From the NCBI GenBank assembly GCA_036986135.1, contig BTQZ01000025.1, positions 1-35,551 of the forward strand: 35,551 bases of DNA. Reading direction: 5' to 3'. Below the pieces are notes generated by a model. It was not told the origin of the DNA, searched no databases, and saw nothing but the letters and a program-made list of their open reading frames with translations. Shown piece after piece: positions 1 to 9,300 of this stretch (the stretch's first letter is position 1; each line of letters begins with the position of its first letter). A program made the translations under genes and the position numbers. Source of the stretch: JADFRG01 sp036986135. GTDB lineage: Bacteria; Chloroflexota; Anaerolineae; Anaerolineales; E44-bin32.

Positions 1-1363
1 TGGCTATGCGCAAGTTCTCCCCTTGCGCAGGCCAAGTTTCGGCAAGAGCAGTCTTTGCTCGCTCGGCATGCGCGCGGGCACGCTCACGGCGATTCATGCG
101 CCCTCCCGGAGGCAGCGGAGGCAAAATGCCGAAATTGGCCTTCATGGGCTGGAAGTTCTTCGGAGCGGCATGCGTAATGTAGTGACAGAGCGCTCCAAGC
201 ATCGTTTCCGACGACAGTTCAAACGGTACTTCTCCCTCGGCCACTCTGGCCGCGTTCACGCCTGCCAGCAAGCCGGTGGCGATATTGCCCATGTATCCCT
301 CTACTCCGGTGATCTGCCCCGCAAAGAATAGATCGTCCCTGCCCCGGAACTGCAGCGTTGGAAGCAGCAGCCGGGGTGAATTCATGAACGTATTCCGGTG
401 CATCTGACCGTAGCGGGCAAATTGCGCATGCTCCAGTCCTGGGATCATGCGCAGTACCCTACGTTGCTCGCCAACTCTTAGATTGGTCTGAAACCCCACC
501 AGGTTGTACAAGTCCCCCGCCAGATCGTCCTGGCGAAGCTGGACCACGGCGTAGGGGCGTATCCCGGTCCGCGGGTCCAGCAGGCCGACCGGGCGCAACG
601 GACCATAGGCCAGGGTCATCTCTCCTCGCTCAGCCAGGATTTCCAGTGGGAGGCACGATTCAAAGTACCGGTGCATACCAGCGCGGACGCCGCCTGAGAT
701 TGCGCTTTCAAAGGACCGCAGCGGGATTCGTTCGGCGTCTAGTAGGGCCTGAACAAACTCGGCGTACTCGTCCTCCGTCATGGGGCAATTGATGTAGTCC
801 CCCTCTTCGCTGACTCCGCGCCCATAGCGAGATCCACGGTAGGCAATGGAACGATCGATACTTTGCGCTTCAACGATGGGAGAAATGGCGTCGAAAAAAT
901 AGAGATGCTCCTCCCCACTAAGCTTGACCAATTCCTCTGACATAGCCGGCGAAGTTAGTGGGCCGGTCGCAATAATGGCAATGCCCTCCGGCATGCACCG
1001 CACTTCTTCCCGAACGATATCGATTCGCGGATGCCGTTCGAGCCGCTCGGTGACGTTTTCCGCAAAAACGGATCGATCGACGGCCAGCGCGCCCCCGGCC
1101 GGAAGCTCGGCTACACGCGCGCACTCGATCAGCATGGAGCCCATATGTTCAAGCTCGGCTAGCAGCACCCCCGGCGCCCGATCCGGGAGCTGAGAACCCA
1201 ATGAATTCGAGCACACCAACTCGGCCAGCTGCTGAGTACTATGCGCCCCTGTGCTGAGGCCGGGACGCATCTCGAACAGCCGCACATCGTGCCCGCGCTC
1301 CGCAAGCTGCCACGCAGCCTCCGAACCCGCAAGACCCCCTCCCACCACCGTTACCTCGGACAT
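1..1363 (-). CDS. trmFO: TrmFO, folate-dependent tRNA (uracil-54-C5)-methyltransferase (3' end cut by window)
   Basis: Reading the minus strand from the ATG at 1363 gives 454 codons with no stop before position 1, so the gene is truncated only by the window edge; the family is usually about 435-460 aa, so little is missing. The protein begins with an FAD-binding Rossmann motif (VVGGGLAGSEAAWQ, residues about 6-19), then the family signature AELVCSNSLGS with its conserved Cys, and further on the GVEGYMGNIATG segment typical of TrmFO/GidA C-terminal FAD contacts. The family makes ribothymidine at position 54 of tRNA using methylene-THF and FADH2, in the cytoplasm. It is divergent from rpoN across 75 bp. 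A TAGAAT box on the minus strand ends 6 nt before the ATG, so the transcript may be leaderless. Identification is firm. Confidence 0.95.
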   Translation of the reverse strand, partial: MSEVTVVGGGLAGSEAAWQLAERGHDVRLFEMRPGLSTGAHSTQQLAELVCSNSLGSQLPDRAPGVLLAELEHMGSMLIECARVAELPAGGALAVDRSVFAENVTERLERHPRIDIVREEVRCMPEGIAIIATGPLTSPAMSEELVKLSGEEHLYFFDAISPIVEAQSIDRSIAYRGSRYGRGVSEEGDYINCPMTEDEYAEFVQALLDAERIPLRSFESAISGGVRAGMHRYFESCLPLEILAERGEMTLAYGPLRPVGLLDPRTGIRPYAVVQLRQDDLAGDLYNLVGFQTNLRVGEQRRVLRMIPGLEHAQFARYGQMHRNTFMNSPRLLLPTLQFRGRDDLFFAGQITGVEGYMGNIATGLLAGVNAARVAEGEVPFELSSETMLGALCHYITHAAPKNFQPMKANFGILPPLPPGGRMNRRERARAHAERAKTALAETWPAQGENLRIA

Positions 1364-1369
1364 GGCCGC

Positions 1370-1375
1370 ATTCTA
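1370..1375 (-). promoter_or_regulatory. Putative -10 box for trmFO
   Basis: The minus strand reads TAGAAT (5/6 to TATAAT) followed by only 6 nt before the trmFO ATG, so transcription would begin at or next to the start codon. There is no Shine-Dalgarno in between. I see no good -35 at 17 bp. The call rests on position and box only. Confidence 0.35.
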
Positions 1376-1387
1376 TCATTCAGACAA

Positions 1388-1404
1388 TTGGCACGCTTCT
1401 TGCA
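1388..1404 (+). promoter_or_regulatory. Sigma-54 promoter (-24/-12) of the rpoN operon
   Basis: TTGGCACGCTTCTTGCA matches the sigma-54 consensus TGGCACG-N4-TTGCW at every fixed position. GG (1390-1391) and GC (1402-1403) have the exact 10-bp gap between them. Predicted +1 is near 1415, leaving a 24-nt leader with GAGG before the rpoN ATG at 1439. The promoter drives the gene for sigma-54 itself, suggesting positive autoregulation. The same element recurs at 5969 and 13641. Confidence 0.9.
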
Positions 1405-1438
1405 CATCGCTGTATACTTCCAAGCTTGAGGCGCAACT

Positions 1439-2824
1439 ATGCTTCAGATCCAAGATCAATCACTCCGGCACGTCGCAACCGCCCACCTGGCACAGACCAT
1501 GAGCCTCCTGGCGCTCTCCAATCAGGAGCTTCAGGACAAGGTACTTGAGGAACTCGCCGAGAATCCCGCTCTGGAATTGCTCGAGGATCTCGTCTGTCCC
1601 ACATGCAAGAAACGCCTGCCTGCCCACGGTCCTTGCCCAAAGTGCAGCTCGCCGCAAGCGGACCAGGATTCGGTGGTCTTCATCTCTCCCCGAGACGGGG
1701 GCGGATCCCTGCGCTATGAGGACGATACGGAGGAGCTCGAGCCGGCCGCGCCCGAGAGCCTGGCCCTGCATGTGCTCGAGCAGCTGGCGGCCGAGCTGGA
1801 CGTGGAGGACCGCCCGATTGCGGCCTACATTCTATCCAGTCTCGACGATGACGGATTCTTGCCTGATGCGCCGGCGCTCCTGGCCCGAGAACTCAGGGCG
1901 CCGCTGGAGCGGATCAAAGGTGTTATCGACCGGATCGCGCACGTTGACCCCACAGGGCTGGGCACCTCTGGCCCGCGCGCGGCCTTGCTTGCGCAGCTCG
2001 ATTTGCTGCGACCGGATGATCCGCAAGTGATCCTCTCACGCCAAATCCTGGAAACCGAATTTGAACGCTTGGCGCGGCGCGATTTCCAAACTATCGCCAG
2101 CAACCTCGATGTCGCGGTCGCGAAGGTTCGAAAGGCAGCCGCCTTTATTCAGGAGATGCTGAATCCCTACCCTGCTCGCGCGTTCTGGGGCTCCGGACGG
2201 TCACCCGCCGGCGCGGACCCCAACGTGTACCATGCCCCGGATATCTTGATCACGCACCGCTCCAAGGGCCCGCTGATAGTCGAGATATTCTCCTCCATGC
2301 CGGGCTGGCTTCGAGTTAACCCTCATTTTCGCAAAGCTCTGGCCGATGCCGACGAAAACCACTCTGAAGACTGGAAGAAGCATTTGGAGCGTGCCGCCTT
2401 ATTTGTCAAATGCTTGCAACAGCGCAACAATACTATGCGCAGGCTTATGGAGGACCTGGTGGAAAACCAGCGACATTTCATCCTGGAGGGCGACCGCCAC
2501 TTACAGCCAATGACGCGTGCCAAATTGGCCGAGCGGCTGGGGGTGCATGAATCTACCATCTCTCGCGCGGTCGCAAATAAGGGGGTGGCTCTGCCTGATG
2601 GCCGCATTGTCCCGCTGGCCAGGTTCTTCGATCGCAGCCTATCCGTTCGTGATCGAATCAAGGAGATCGTGAAATTTGAAAAGAAACCGTTGACCGATGA
2701 TCAGATCGCGGCCCTGCTTCGCCGACAGGGGGTCAAGATCGCGCGACGAACGGTAGCGAAGTATCGGACGATCGAGGGAATCCTCCCTGCCCGGCTGCGC
2801 AAGCCGCAGGAAGCAACGGCCTAG
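1439..2824 (+). CDS. rpoN: RNA polymerase sigma-54 factor with inserted four-cysteine knuckle
   Basis: The 461-aa product has all three RpoN regions. Residues 1-50 form region I, with the leucine/glutamine-rich LAQTMSLLALSNQEL and ENPALEL signatures that contact the activator and mask melting. Residues about 85-330 are the core-binding region. An HTH lies near 355-395 (KLAERLGVHESTISRAV). The C-terminal RpoN box ARRTVAKYR (435-443), which reads the -24 element, is perfect. Between regions I and II sits CPTC-x9-CPKC (Cys 53, 56, 66, 69), a zinc-knuckle-like insertion absent from proteobacterial RpoN. It recruits RNA polymerase to -24/-12 promoters and needs an AAA+ activator, which is encoded two genes downstream. 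Its own promoter is a consensus sigma-54 site. The next gene starts 12 bp after its stop. Confidence 0.97.
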   Translation: MLQIQDQSLRHVATAHLAQTMSLLALSNQELQDKVLEELAENPALELLEDLVCPTCKKRLPAHGPCPKCSSPQADQDSVVFISPRDGGGSLRYEDDTEELEPAAPESLALHVLEQLAAELDVEDRPIAAYILSSLDDDGFLPDAPALLARELRAPLERIKGVIDRIAHVDPTGLGTSGPRAALLAQLDLLRPDDPQVILSRQILETEFERLARRDFQTIASNLDVAVAKVRKAAAFIQEMLNPYPARAFWGSGRSPAGADPNVYHAPDILITHRSKGPLIVEIFSSMPGWLRVNPHFRKALADADENHSEDWKKHLERAALFVKCLQQRNNTMRRLMEDLVENQRHFILEGDRHLQPMTRAKLAERLGVHESTISRAVANKGVALPDGRIVPLARFFDRSLSVRDRIKEIVKFEKKPLTDDQIAALLRRQGVKIARRTVAKYRTIEGILPARLRKPQEATA

Positions 2825-2836
2825 CGAAGGTAACGT

Positions 2837-4774
2837 TTGACAGCGAACCCACTTACCAGACTGCTGAGACCGCAACCGCATAGAGAGCTTTTCGCTGCAC
2901 TCGCTGACTCGCTTAGCGAGGCAGTACTGGTGATTGACGGTGAGGCACGGACGATACTCGCCGCCAACCACTCATTTCTTCTGTTGAGCGGATTTACGCG
3001 TAACGAACTTGAAGCCGTATCTCCCTCCAACTTCTTTCACGGCGACGAAGGCGTGGTGGCGCTGGCACGCGCAAAAGTTTCGAGCGAGGGCACCATTGAA
3101 TCCGTGCCAGCCATCACACGCGACGGCGACCAATTGCTGGTCGATATTCGCGCCTACCCGGTTGGCAGCCCTCCCCAGGCTATCTTGCTGCGGGTCGGTG
3201 CAACCGCCGACCGCTTACGCGATGAGCAACGATCCCTCTCCGAGAAGGAGCAGCTGGCCACTCTCATTGAAATCACGCAGGTGTTGCTCGAATCTGAGTC
3301 CAACGCGCTGGACAGCATCATCCAGCTCTCTGGAAGGCTCCTGTCGGCTGCCGCAGTCGGCGTCTATCGCGTTTCCTCGATCGGCCCAGAATACGAGCTG
3401 GAGGGTCACCTGCCGGATGGTTTTCCCGCCTCATTGCCCTCTACCGATCTCGATCCGCTCGATCGCCCAAGTCAATGGTCGATCGGCACTCGGCCGGATC
3501 ATCCGCTCCAGCGCGCGGCTCGATCCTTGGGGCTCAAGGCGCTGCGCACATCCCCACTAGGAAGCTCGAGCGCCTGGGTTGGGCTGCTTGTCGTCGGATG
3601 GAGAGAACTCCAAGACGTTCCGGCCGACGCCATTGGACTCATGGAAATACTGGCCAACCTCTGCCATGCTCGCATCCTGATGAACATGCAGCGCGAGGTC
3701 GTTACGGATTTGGACGAATCTTTGGAGCGCACGAAAAAGGAACAAGAGCTTCACTTCCAGGCCGTGAATGACGCCGTGCTTACATTGGACTCGAAGCTGC
3801 GAGTTCTACGGGCCAACCAGGCCGCCCTAAACATGCTGGGCTACCCACACGACCAGCTGCTCGGAATGGAAGTTCAGGATGTTCTCGTGGGACCTTCAGA
3901 CCTTATGACCACCCTGCTTGACGTCCTGGGCCATCAGCGCCGGGCTGATCGAGCCCACGTGACGCTTCACAGGCGGGATGGTACGCCTTTCCCTGTGACC
4001 GTGAGAGCGGTGCCCCAGGAGGATGATGCAGCGCCAACGCGCGTCCTGCTCGTACTCAGCGACCAATCGGAGCAGAAGGCCATCGAGGACCAAACCGAGA
4101 CCCTGGCACAACGTGCCCTGCTGGGTGAGGTGGCCGCGATCTTTGCCCACGAAGTTCGCAATCCCATCAACAATATCAGCACCGGGCTCCAGCTTGTAGC
4201 TTCCCGATTGGGGAGTGACCATCCGCAATATGAATCCATTGAGCGAGTTCGCGGCGAATGCAGTCGCCTGGATCAGCTCATGGAAGACGTTCTCTTCTTC
4301 GCCCGGCCTCTGGAACTCAAATTCGCGGCAATCGATCTCCCCGAATTCCTGGACCGCATCCTTGCCCGGTGGGAGCCGCGTTTGGCCCAGGCCGATGTTC
4401 GTACTCATAGGAACTTTGCGCCCCAGCTACCACCGGTCCTGGCCGACGAGCGGACTCTGGAGCAGGTCATCGTCAATCTCATAGCCAACGCCATACAAGC
4501 GATGCCGGAGGGCGGCACCCTTTCGATTAGCATCTCACTTAATGGACCGAAAGGCCTGGAACTAAGATTCGCGGATACCGGACCCGGCATCCAACAGGAT
4601 CAGCTGGACCGGGTGTTTGATCCATTCTTCACCACGAAGAAATCTGGCACGGGTCTCGGGCTGGCCATCAGCCGGCGAATATTGAACGCTCACCAAGGAA
4701 ACATCACAGTGGACAGTTTCCCCGATGCGGGCACCATATTCACCTTGCACCTTCCAATCGCACAACCCTCATGA
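2837..4774 (+). CDS. NtrB-like soluble PAS sensor histidine kinase
   Basis: The 645-aa product starts at TTG (2837) with AAGG upstream. Domain order: PAS about 15-125, a GAF-like segment about 140-285, a second PAS about 295-415, then HisKA with the H-box FAHEVRNPINN (phospho-acceptor His438) and a HATPase_c domain. The N-box is NLIANAIQAMPEGG (from Asn547), the G1 box DTGPGI (Asp580), then FFTTKKSGTGLGL. I see no hydrophobic segment long enough to span a membrane, so it should sense an intracellular signal, like NtrB. Its stop overlaps the ATG of the response regulator by 4 nt (ATGA), which implies translational coupling and a cognate pair. The PAS ligand cannot be told from sequence. The kinase family call is firm; the signal is unknown. 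Confidence 0.93.
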   Translation: MTANPLTRLLRPQPHRELFAALADSLSEAVLVIDGEARTILAANHSFLLLSGFTRNELEAVSPSNFFHGDEGVVALARAKVSSEGTIESVPAITRDGDQLLVDIRAYPVGSPPQAILLRVGATADRLRDEQRSLSEKEQLATLIEITQVLLESESNALDSIIQLSGRLLSAAAVGVYRVSSIGPEYELEGHLPDGFPASLPSTDLDPLDRPSQWSIGTRPDHPLQRAARSLGLKALRTSPLGSSSAWVGLLVVGWRELQDVPADAIGLMEILANLCHARILMNMQREVVTDLDESLERTKKEQELHFQAVNDAVLTLDSKLRVLRANQAALNMLGYPHDQLLGMEVQDVLVGPSDLMTTLLDVLGHQRRADRAHVTLHRRDGTPFPVTVRAVPQEDDAAPTRVLLVLSDQSEQKAIEDQTETLAQRALLGEVAAIFAHEVRNPINNISTGLQLVASRLGSDHPQYESIERVRGECSRLDQLMEDVLFFARPLELKFAAIDLPEFLDRILARWEPRLAQADVRTHRNFAPQLPPVLADERTLEQVIVNLIANAIQAMPEGGTLSISISLNGPKGLELRFADTGPGIQQDQLDRVFDPFFTTKKSGTGLGLAISRRILNAHQGNITVDSFPDAGTIFTLHLPIAQPS

Positions 4775-5949
4775 GCTCCACCGTTCTCATCGTTGACGAC
4801 GAAGATGCAGCTCGTAGCTTCGTCAACGGCGCGCTGAGCGACGCCGGGTACGAAGCAATCGAAGCTGGCGACCTGGCTCAGGCGCAGCAAGCCATTGAGA
4901 CCGGCGCGGCGGACATCGTCCTCTTGGACGTGGTCTTGCCGGATGGATCTGGACTCTCGCTCCTGGAGCTGATTGAGCGAGAGAACCCCAGGCCGCCCGT
5001 AATTCTGATTACCGCGTTTGGAGAAGTCGACATCGCGGTACAGGCCATGAAGCAGGGCGCCCAAGACTTCCTACAAAAGCCTCTAGATTTGGAACAACTG
5101 ATTGGCGCAGTCGAGCGCGCGAGCGAAGTAGTCTCCCTTCGGCGTGAATTGGCGCTGTTGCGAAAATCCTCTCAGGATCAGTATGAGTGGATCGTGGGAG
5201 AGACTCCCGAGTTGGCGCGTATCGCGGATGAGGCTGAGCGCGCGGCCGCCGCCTCAGTGTCGGTACTTATCACTGGAGAGACCGGAACCGGCAAAGAGAT
5301 CATAGCCAACGTGATCCGCACGGCCGGGCCGCGCGCGGACAAACCTTTTGTACCGATCAACTGCGCCGCGCTGCCCGATACCATGATCGAGTCTGAGCTC
5401 TTCGGCCATGAGGCAGGCGCCTTCACCGGCGCAACGAAGCGCAAGCCAGGCCTCATGGAAGTCGCTGATGGCGGAATCCTTTTCCTCGATGAAATCTCCT
5501 CTACCAAGCCAGATATGCAGGCCAAATTGCTGCGCTTTCTCGATGAACAGAAATTCCGACGCGTCGGCGGCGTGAACGAGATCATCGTCGACGTTCAGAT
5601 CATCGCGGCTTCCAACAGAGACCTGCAGTCGATGATGGAGGACGGAAGCTTTCGGGAGGATCTTTATTACCGTTTGAAAGTCGTCGATCTCCACCTCCCG
5701 CCTCTGCGCGAGCGCAAGGTGGACATTCCCGCACTCGTTGGATCCTTCATCCGCCAGGAGTGCCAGCGCACCGGGAATCCGGTAACGGGCATTACCCCGA
5801 GAGCCATTGAGGCGCTCAAGGCTCACGATTGGCCAGGCAATATGCGAGAGCTGCGCCATGTCATCGAGCGCGCCATGCTGTTCTGTGATGACGAGGAAAT
5901 CCACCTCGGTCACCTTTCCCCTGAGTTTCAAACCCTAGTCTCCTCCTAA
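4771..5949 (+). CDS. NtrC-family sigma-54 activator lacking a DNA-binding domain
   Basis: The 392-aa product has a receiver domain at 1-120 with the acidic pair Asp9/Asp10, phospho-acceptor Asp53 (VLLDVVLPDG), Thr81 and Lys103. The AAA+ domain covers about 140-380: Walker A GETGTGKE (169-176), the sigma-54 contact loop GAFTGA (216-221), Walker B ILFLDE (236-241) and the arginine-bearing FREDLYYRL. The chain stops at residue 392, directly after the AAA+ lid (WPGNMRELRHVIERAML and a short tail). NtrC proteins normally carry a further 60-80 residues with a Fis-type HTH; here none is coded, and the next 20 bp run into a new promoter. HTH-less activators such as FlgR act from solution without enhancer DNA. 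The likely targets are the three sigma-54 promoters in this window. Confidence 0.95.
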   Translation: MSSTVLIVDDEDAARSFVNGALSDAGYEAIEAGDLAQAQQAIETGAADIVLLDVVLPDGSGLSLLELIERENPRPPVILITAFGEVDIAVQAMKQGAQDFLQKPLDLEQLIGAVERASEVVSLRRELALLRKSSQDQYEWIVGETPELARIADEAERAAAASVSVLITGETGTGKEIIANVIRTAGPRADKPFVPINCAALPDTMIESELFGHEAGAFTGATKRKPGLMEVADGGILFLDEISSTKPDMQAKLLRFLDEQKFRRVGGVNEIIVDVQIIAASNRDLQSMMEDGSFREDLYYRLKVVDLHLPPLRERKVDIPALVGSFIRQECQRTGNPVTGITPRAIEALKAHDWPGNMRELRHVIERAMLFCDDEEIHLGHLSPEFQTLVSS

Positions 5950-5968
5950 GCCCACGGCGGATCGTGCG

Positions 5969-5984
5969 TGGCACGATCATTGCA
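5969..5984 (+). promoter_or_regulatory. Sigma-54 promoter of the membrane protein / TPR / peptidase unit
   Basis: TGGCACGATCATTGCA is a full match to TGGCACG-N4-TTGCW, inside the 70-bp gap after the activator gene. Predicted +1 is near 5995. The 25-nt leader contains GGAGG ahead of the ATG at 6020. Confidence 0.9.
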
Positions 5985-6019
5985 CCTACTGCCTTCAGAA
6001 CCCAAATCTGGAGGCAATA

Positions 6020-6349
6020 ATGATCCCTCTTTCGACAATTGATATGCAAATGATCATCGCAGCAACGATCTTTATCCTGGGTGGCGTGTGTGTGCTGCTG
6101 GGGATATTCGTGCTGGTGAGCCGAGGCTATTCCAGGGAGATTCGCGCCCTGGCTACTCAATCTGCCCGCCTGGGCCGCAAAGGGATGGCCGACGAGGTCA
6201 CCGGCCTGGTCAACAGCGCCTCTGAGCTGGTCGGCGCGCTGAACTCGCTTGTGAAGACTGCCAGTGGGGCTGGATTGTTTCTGATCATCCTGGGCATTGG
6301 GATGATCGCGGCCTCCTACTGGATAGTCGAACAGATCCAGGTTACCTAG
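6020..6349 (+). CDS. Small two-helix membrane protein of the sigma-54 island
   Basis: The 109-aa product has a strong ribosome binding site (GGAGG, spacing 6). Two hydrophobic segments, about residues 10-33 (IIAATIFILGGVCVLLGIFV) and 83-102 (AGLFLIILGIGMIAASYW), flank a hydrophilic, probably helical stretch of about 50 residues with two Arg/Lys clusters. I do not recognise a named family. It is the first gene behind a sigma-54 promoter and is followed after 12 bp by the giant TPR gene. It could serve as a membrane anchor for the TPR protein; that is inference from position and topology only. Confidence 0.8.
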   Translation: MIPLSTIDMQMIIAATIFILGGVCVLLGIFVLVSRGYSREIRALATQSARLGRKGMADEVTGLVNSASELVGALNSLVKTASGAGLFLIILGIGMIAASYWIVEQIQVT

Positions 6350-6361
6350 ACCGGGGTCCGC

Positions 6362-9300
6362 ATGCACACGGACCAAGAAGTCCTGGCAGCGCTGCTTACG
6401 AAGCTAGACCAGGACCAACTGGCGGCTGTTCTTAACCGAGTCCTCCGGGTTCCGGAAGCTTGGGCATCCCTGCACAACCCCGCGTTCCTGGATGAAGTCG
6501 TTTCGGCGAATCCACCGGCTCATCTGACGCCCTCACACCTGGCCTCCCTGGCCCTGGGAGGCAGCCTCCACTCTGAAATGCGCCGCGGTCTAGCTGAGGC
6601 GCATGCGGAACGGGCACGTCAAGCCTGGGATGAAGCCGCTGTGGGAGTCGTCGTTCAGCGCGATCTCTTCGATACCGCGCTGCTGGCTGCTGAATTTGAG
6701 CGCCGCTACGACGGGGACCCCGAGGGTCTCCTTGAACGTGTAACCGATTCTCCCTCGACCTGGCGCTCACCGATCGCAATCGCCTGGCCCAACCTTAAGC
6801 AAGCAGAGAACCTGCTGGGCAGCCTGCTCAATAGAAATCTCTACCAGTTCGCGATCCAGATTGCCTTAGCCAATTTCCCCGCCGGTGAGGCCGCCGCCTT
6901 ACTGACCCGCAATGCAAATGGTTCGACGGTGCAGATGCTGCAGCAGATTACTCGCGGTGGTGAATCGGCCTTGGCCCGCTCACTTGAGCTCGCCGCTGAT
7001 GGAGGTACGGACAAGCTGTCGCAACTACTCATAGAGGCGGTAACGCGCCAATTCAATGGCGAGCACAATGCTGCGCGTAGCTCGCTGAAGCAGGCCTGGG
7101 AGACGGCCTCAGAGACCACGGCACAGATCGCGGATTTCACGGCAGACCAAGCCAGGGAAACGGGCGATCTTGTCGCAGAACTGGAGGCGAACCGCAGGGC
7201 CTTGGAGATCCTCCCGACACCGGCCCGACGCGCGCGCACGGCTTTGAGCTTGCTCAGTCTGGACCGTCCCGGGGAAGCTCTCTCCCTTGTCTCTGGTGCT
7301 GATCCGTCTGTCGAAGAGCGAATTGCATGCGGCCTGGCTCAATCGCAGAGCAGAGATACGGGTGCTCTGCTGAACATTGCCATGGCTTCCATCGACGACT
7401 CTTTAGATGAAGAATGGTTTGCGGTACTCACCGAGGGCCTGGTGGGGGCTGAAGATTGGGCGGCTGCCGTTGAGGCGGCGCAGACACGTGTCGCGCACCA
7501 TCCTTCCAGCCTGGAAGCGCAAGTGAGCCTTGCACATGTGTTGCTTGAGGGCGGCGACCCCGAGGCTGCGGATGAGCATGCCGCGATCGGTTTGGCGCTG
7601 AACCCCCACTCCGAGAAGGCGCTCAAGCTCCAGGCCGAGATTAGACAGCACGAGCTCCAGGCCGAGATCAGACAGCACGAGCTCCAGGCCTTCGAGGCGC
7701 TCGCGGCTGCACAGATAGATGGCGGAGAGCGCTCCGAGGCTCACCACACGCTGACCGAAGCGGTTCAGGCTAATCCGAAGGATCCCGCTATACGCCAATC
7801 ATTATCCAGGTACCTGCGCGCGCAAGGAAAGACCAGCGAGGCGCTGGAAGTGGCTTCCGTTGCCTGGGAATTGGATGAGAAGAGTGTCCCAACCGGATTG
7901 GAGTATGCCGATCTGCTCAGCGAGCTCGGGCACGTAGATCGTGCGCTTGAGATCTTGCGCCAGGCGGCGTTGAGACAACCCCTCAGTTGGCAAGTAGGGC
8001 TTGCGCTTGCAAAGGCGTACGAACGACGAGGAGATATGTCTCAAGCCGATCGGGCGATTCGGCCTCTTCCGTCCTCGGCGCCTCCCGAAGCCTACTTTCA
8101 TACTGCGCGCATTTCGCTAAAGGCAGGCACCGAGGTTCGGTCCGCGCTTCAATATCTCGAGCTGGCCGAGAACGGAGGGTGGTCAGATCCCTCCTTGGAT
8201 TATTGGTTCGGTCGTGCATTCGAGCGCGAGAAGAGCTACGAGGATGCGCTCGCCCGATACGACCGGGCGCAGAACTCGAGCGACTACGAAATCCGCGAAG
8301 AAGCAGTCCTCGGCTCGGCTCGAGCCGCGCTTGGACTGGATCAAATCTCAAGGGCGCTAGCGGCACTCGAGCAGGCTCAGGAGCATTTTCCCCGGTCAGC
8401 CCGAATTCTTGCAGCCATGTCCGATGTGTACCTCGTCGCTAATCTTCCAGACAAGGCGCTGGAGGTTGCCGAGCGTGCCGTCGAGCTCGAGCCCGAGGAG
8501 ACACGTGCCTGGCACGCGTTGGGCGACTCGCTTGCCAACGCTGGAGATTTCCGTGGCGCCGTGAAGGCGATTGAAAGGCTAAGTGCATTGGATCCCGCGG
8601 CGGCTGAGGGCTGGCTCACATTGGCCAGGCTGGCTTCCCAGGCCCAGGATCAACGTGTCGTCCGAAGGTCTGTCGCGGAGGCCTTATGGCGCGGCCGTCG
8701 CAACCCCAACATATTGCAGGATGTTGCGCAATTCCTCGAACAAACCGGCAACCTTCGTACTGCCGTCAGTGTCATGAAGGCCGCCACGCGTACTCGACCG
8801 GAAGATGCTCAAATGCTCGGCGCTCTGGCGATGATCCAGGAATCCGCGGAGGACTATCAAGGGGCATACGAGACCTGGCAGTCCAGCATTGCACTCGCTC
8901 CGAGTGAACCGGAACCTCTCAGACGCTCTGCGGCATGTGCCCAAATGCTGGGACTAGGCGGCCAATCGGTGAAATTGCTGGAGAAGGCGGTGGCTATTGA
9001 GCCCGGGAATCCCTGGATGCGTCGCGATTTAGCGATTGCCCATCTCGAGCAGGGCCAGGTCCGCCAGGGGCTTCTTGCCTACGCGGGGGCGGTCAAATCC
9101 GCACCGAATGATAGTTCTCTGGCCTACGAAGCCGCAGAGGCGGCCCTGTGCTCAGGTGACCCGCGCTACGCCCTGGCTCTGCTGGGCAAGACGGGATCAG
9201 CATTGGCGAACAGCGGCCGCGCGCAGGCGGCCATGGGTGAAGCATTTCTCTTGCTGGATAAGCAGGACCAGGCTGTGTCGTCGCTCTCCGAAGCCGTCGA

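Noticed and set aside
7620..7690. Repeat as part of a CRISPR or other array
   Set aside because: Only 2.3 copies, no spacers, in frame inside a gene.
8508..8530. TGGCACGCGTTGG as a further sigma-54 site
   Set aside because: It is inside the TPR coding region and has no TTGC at the right distance. TGGCAC at 34262 and 24838 fails for the same reason.
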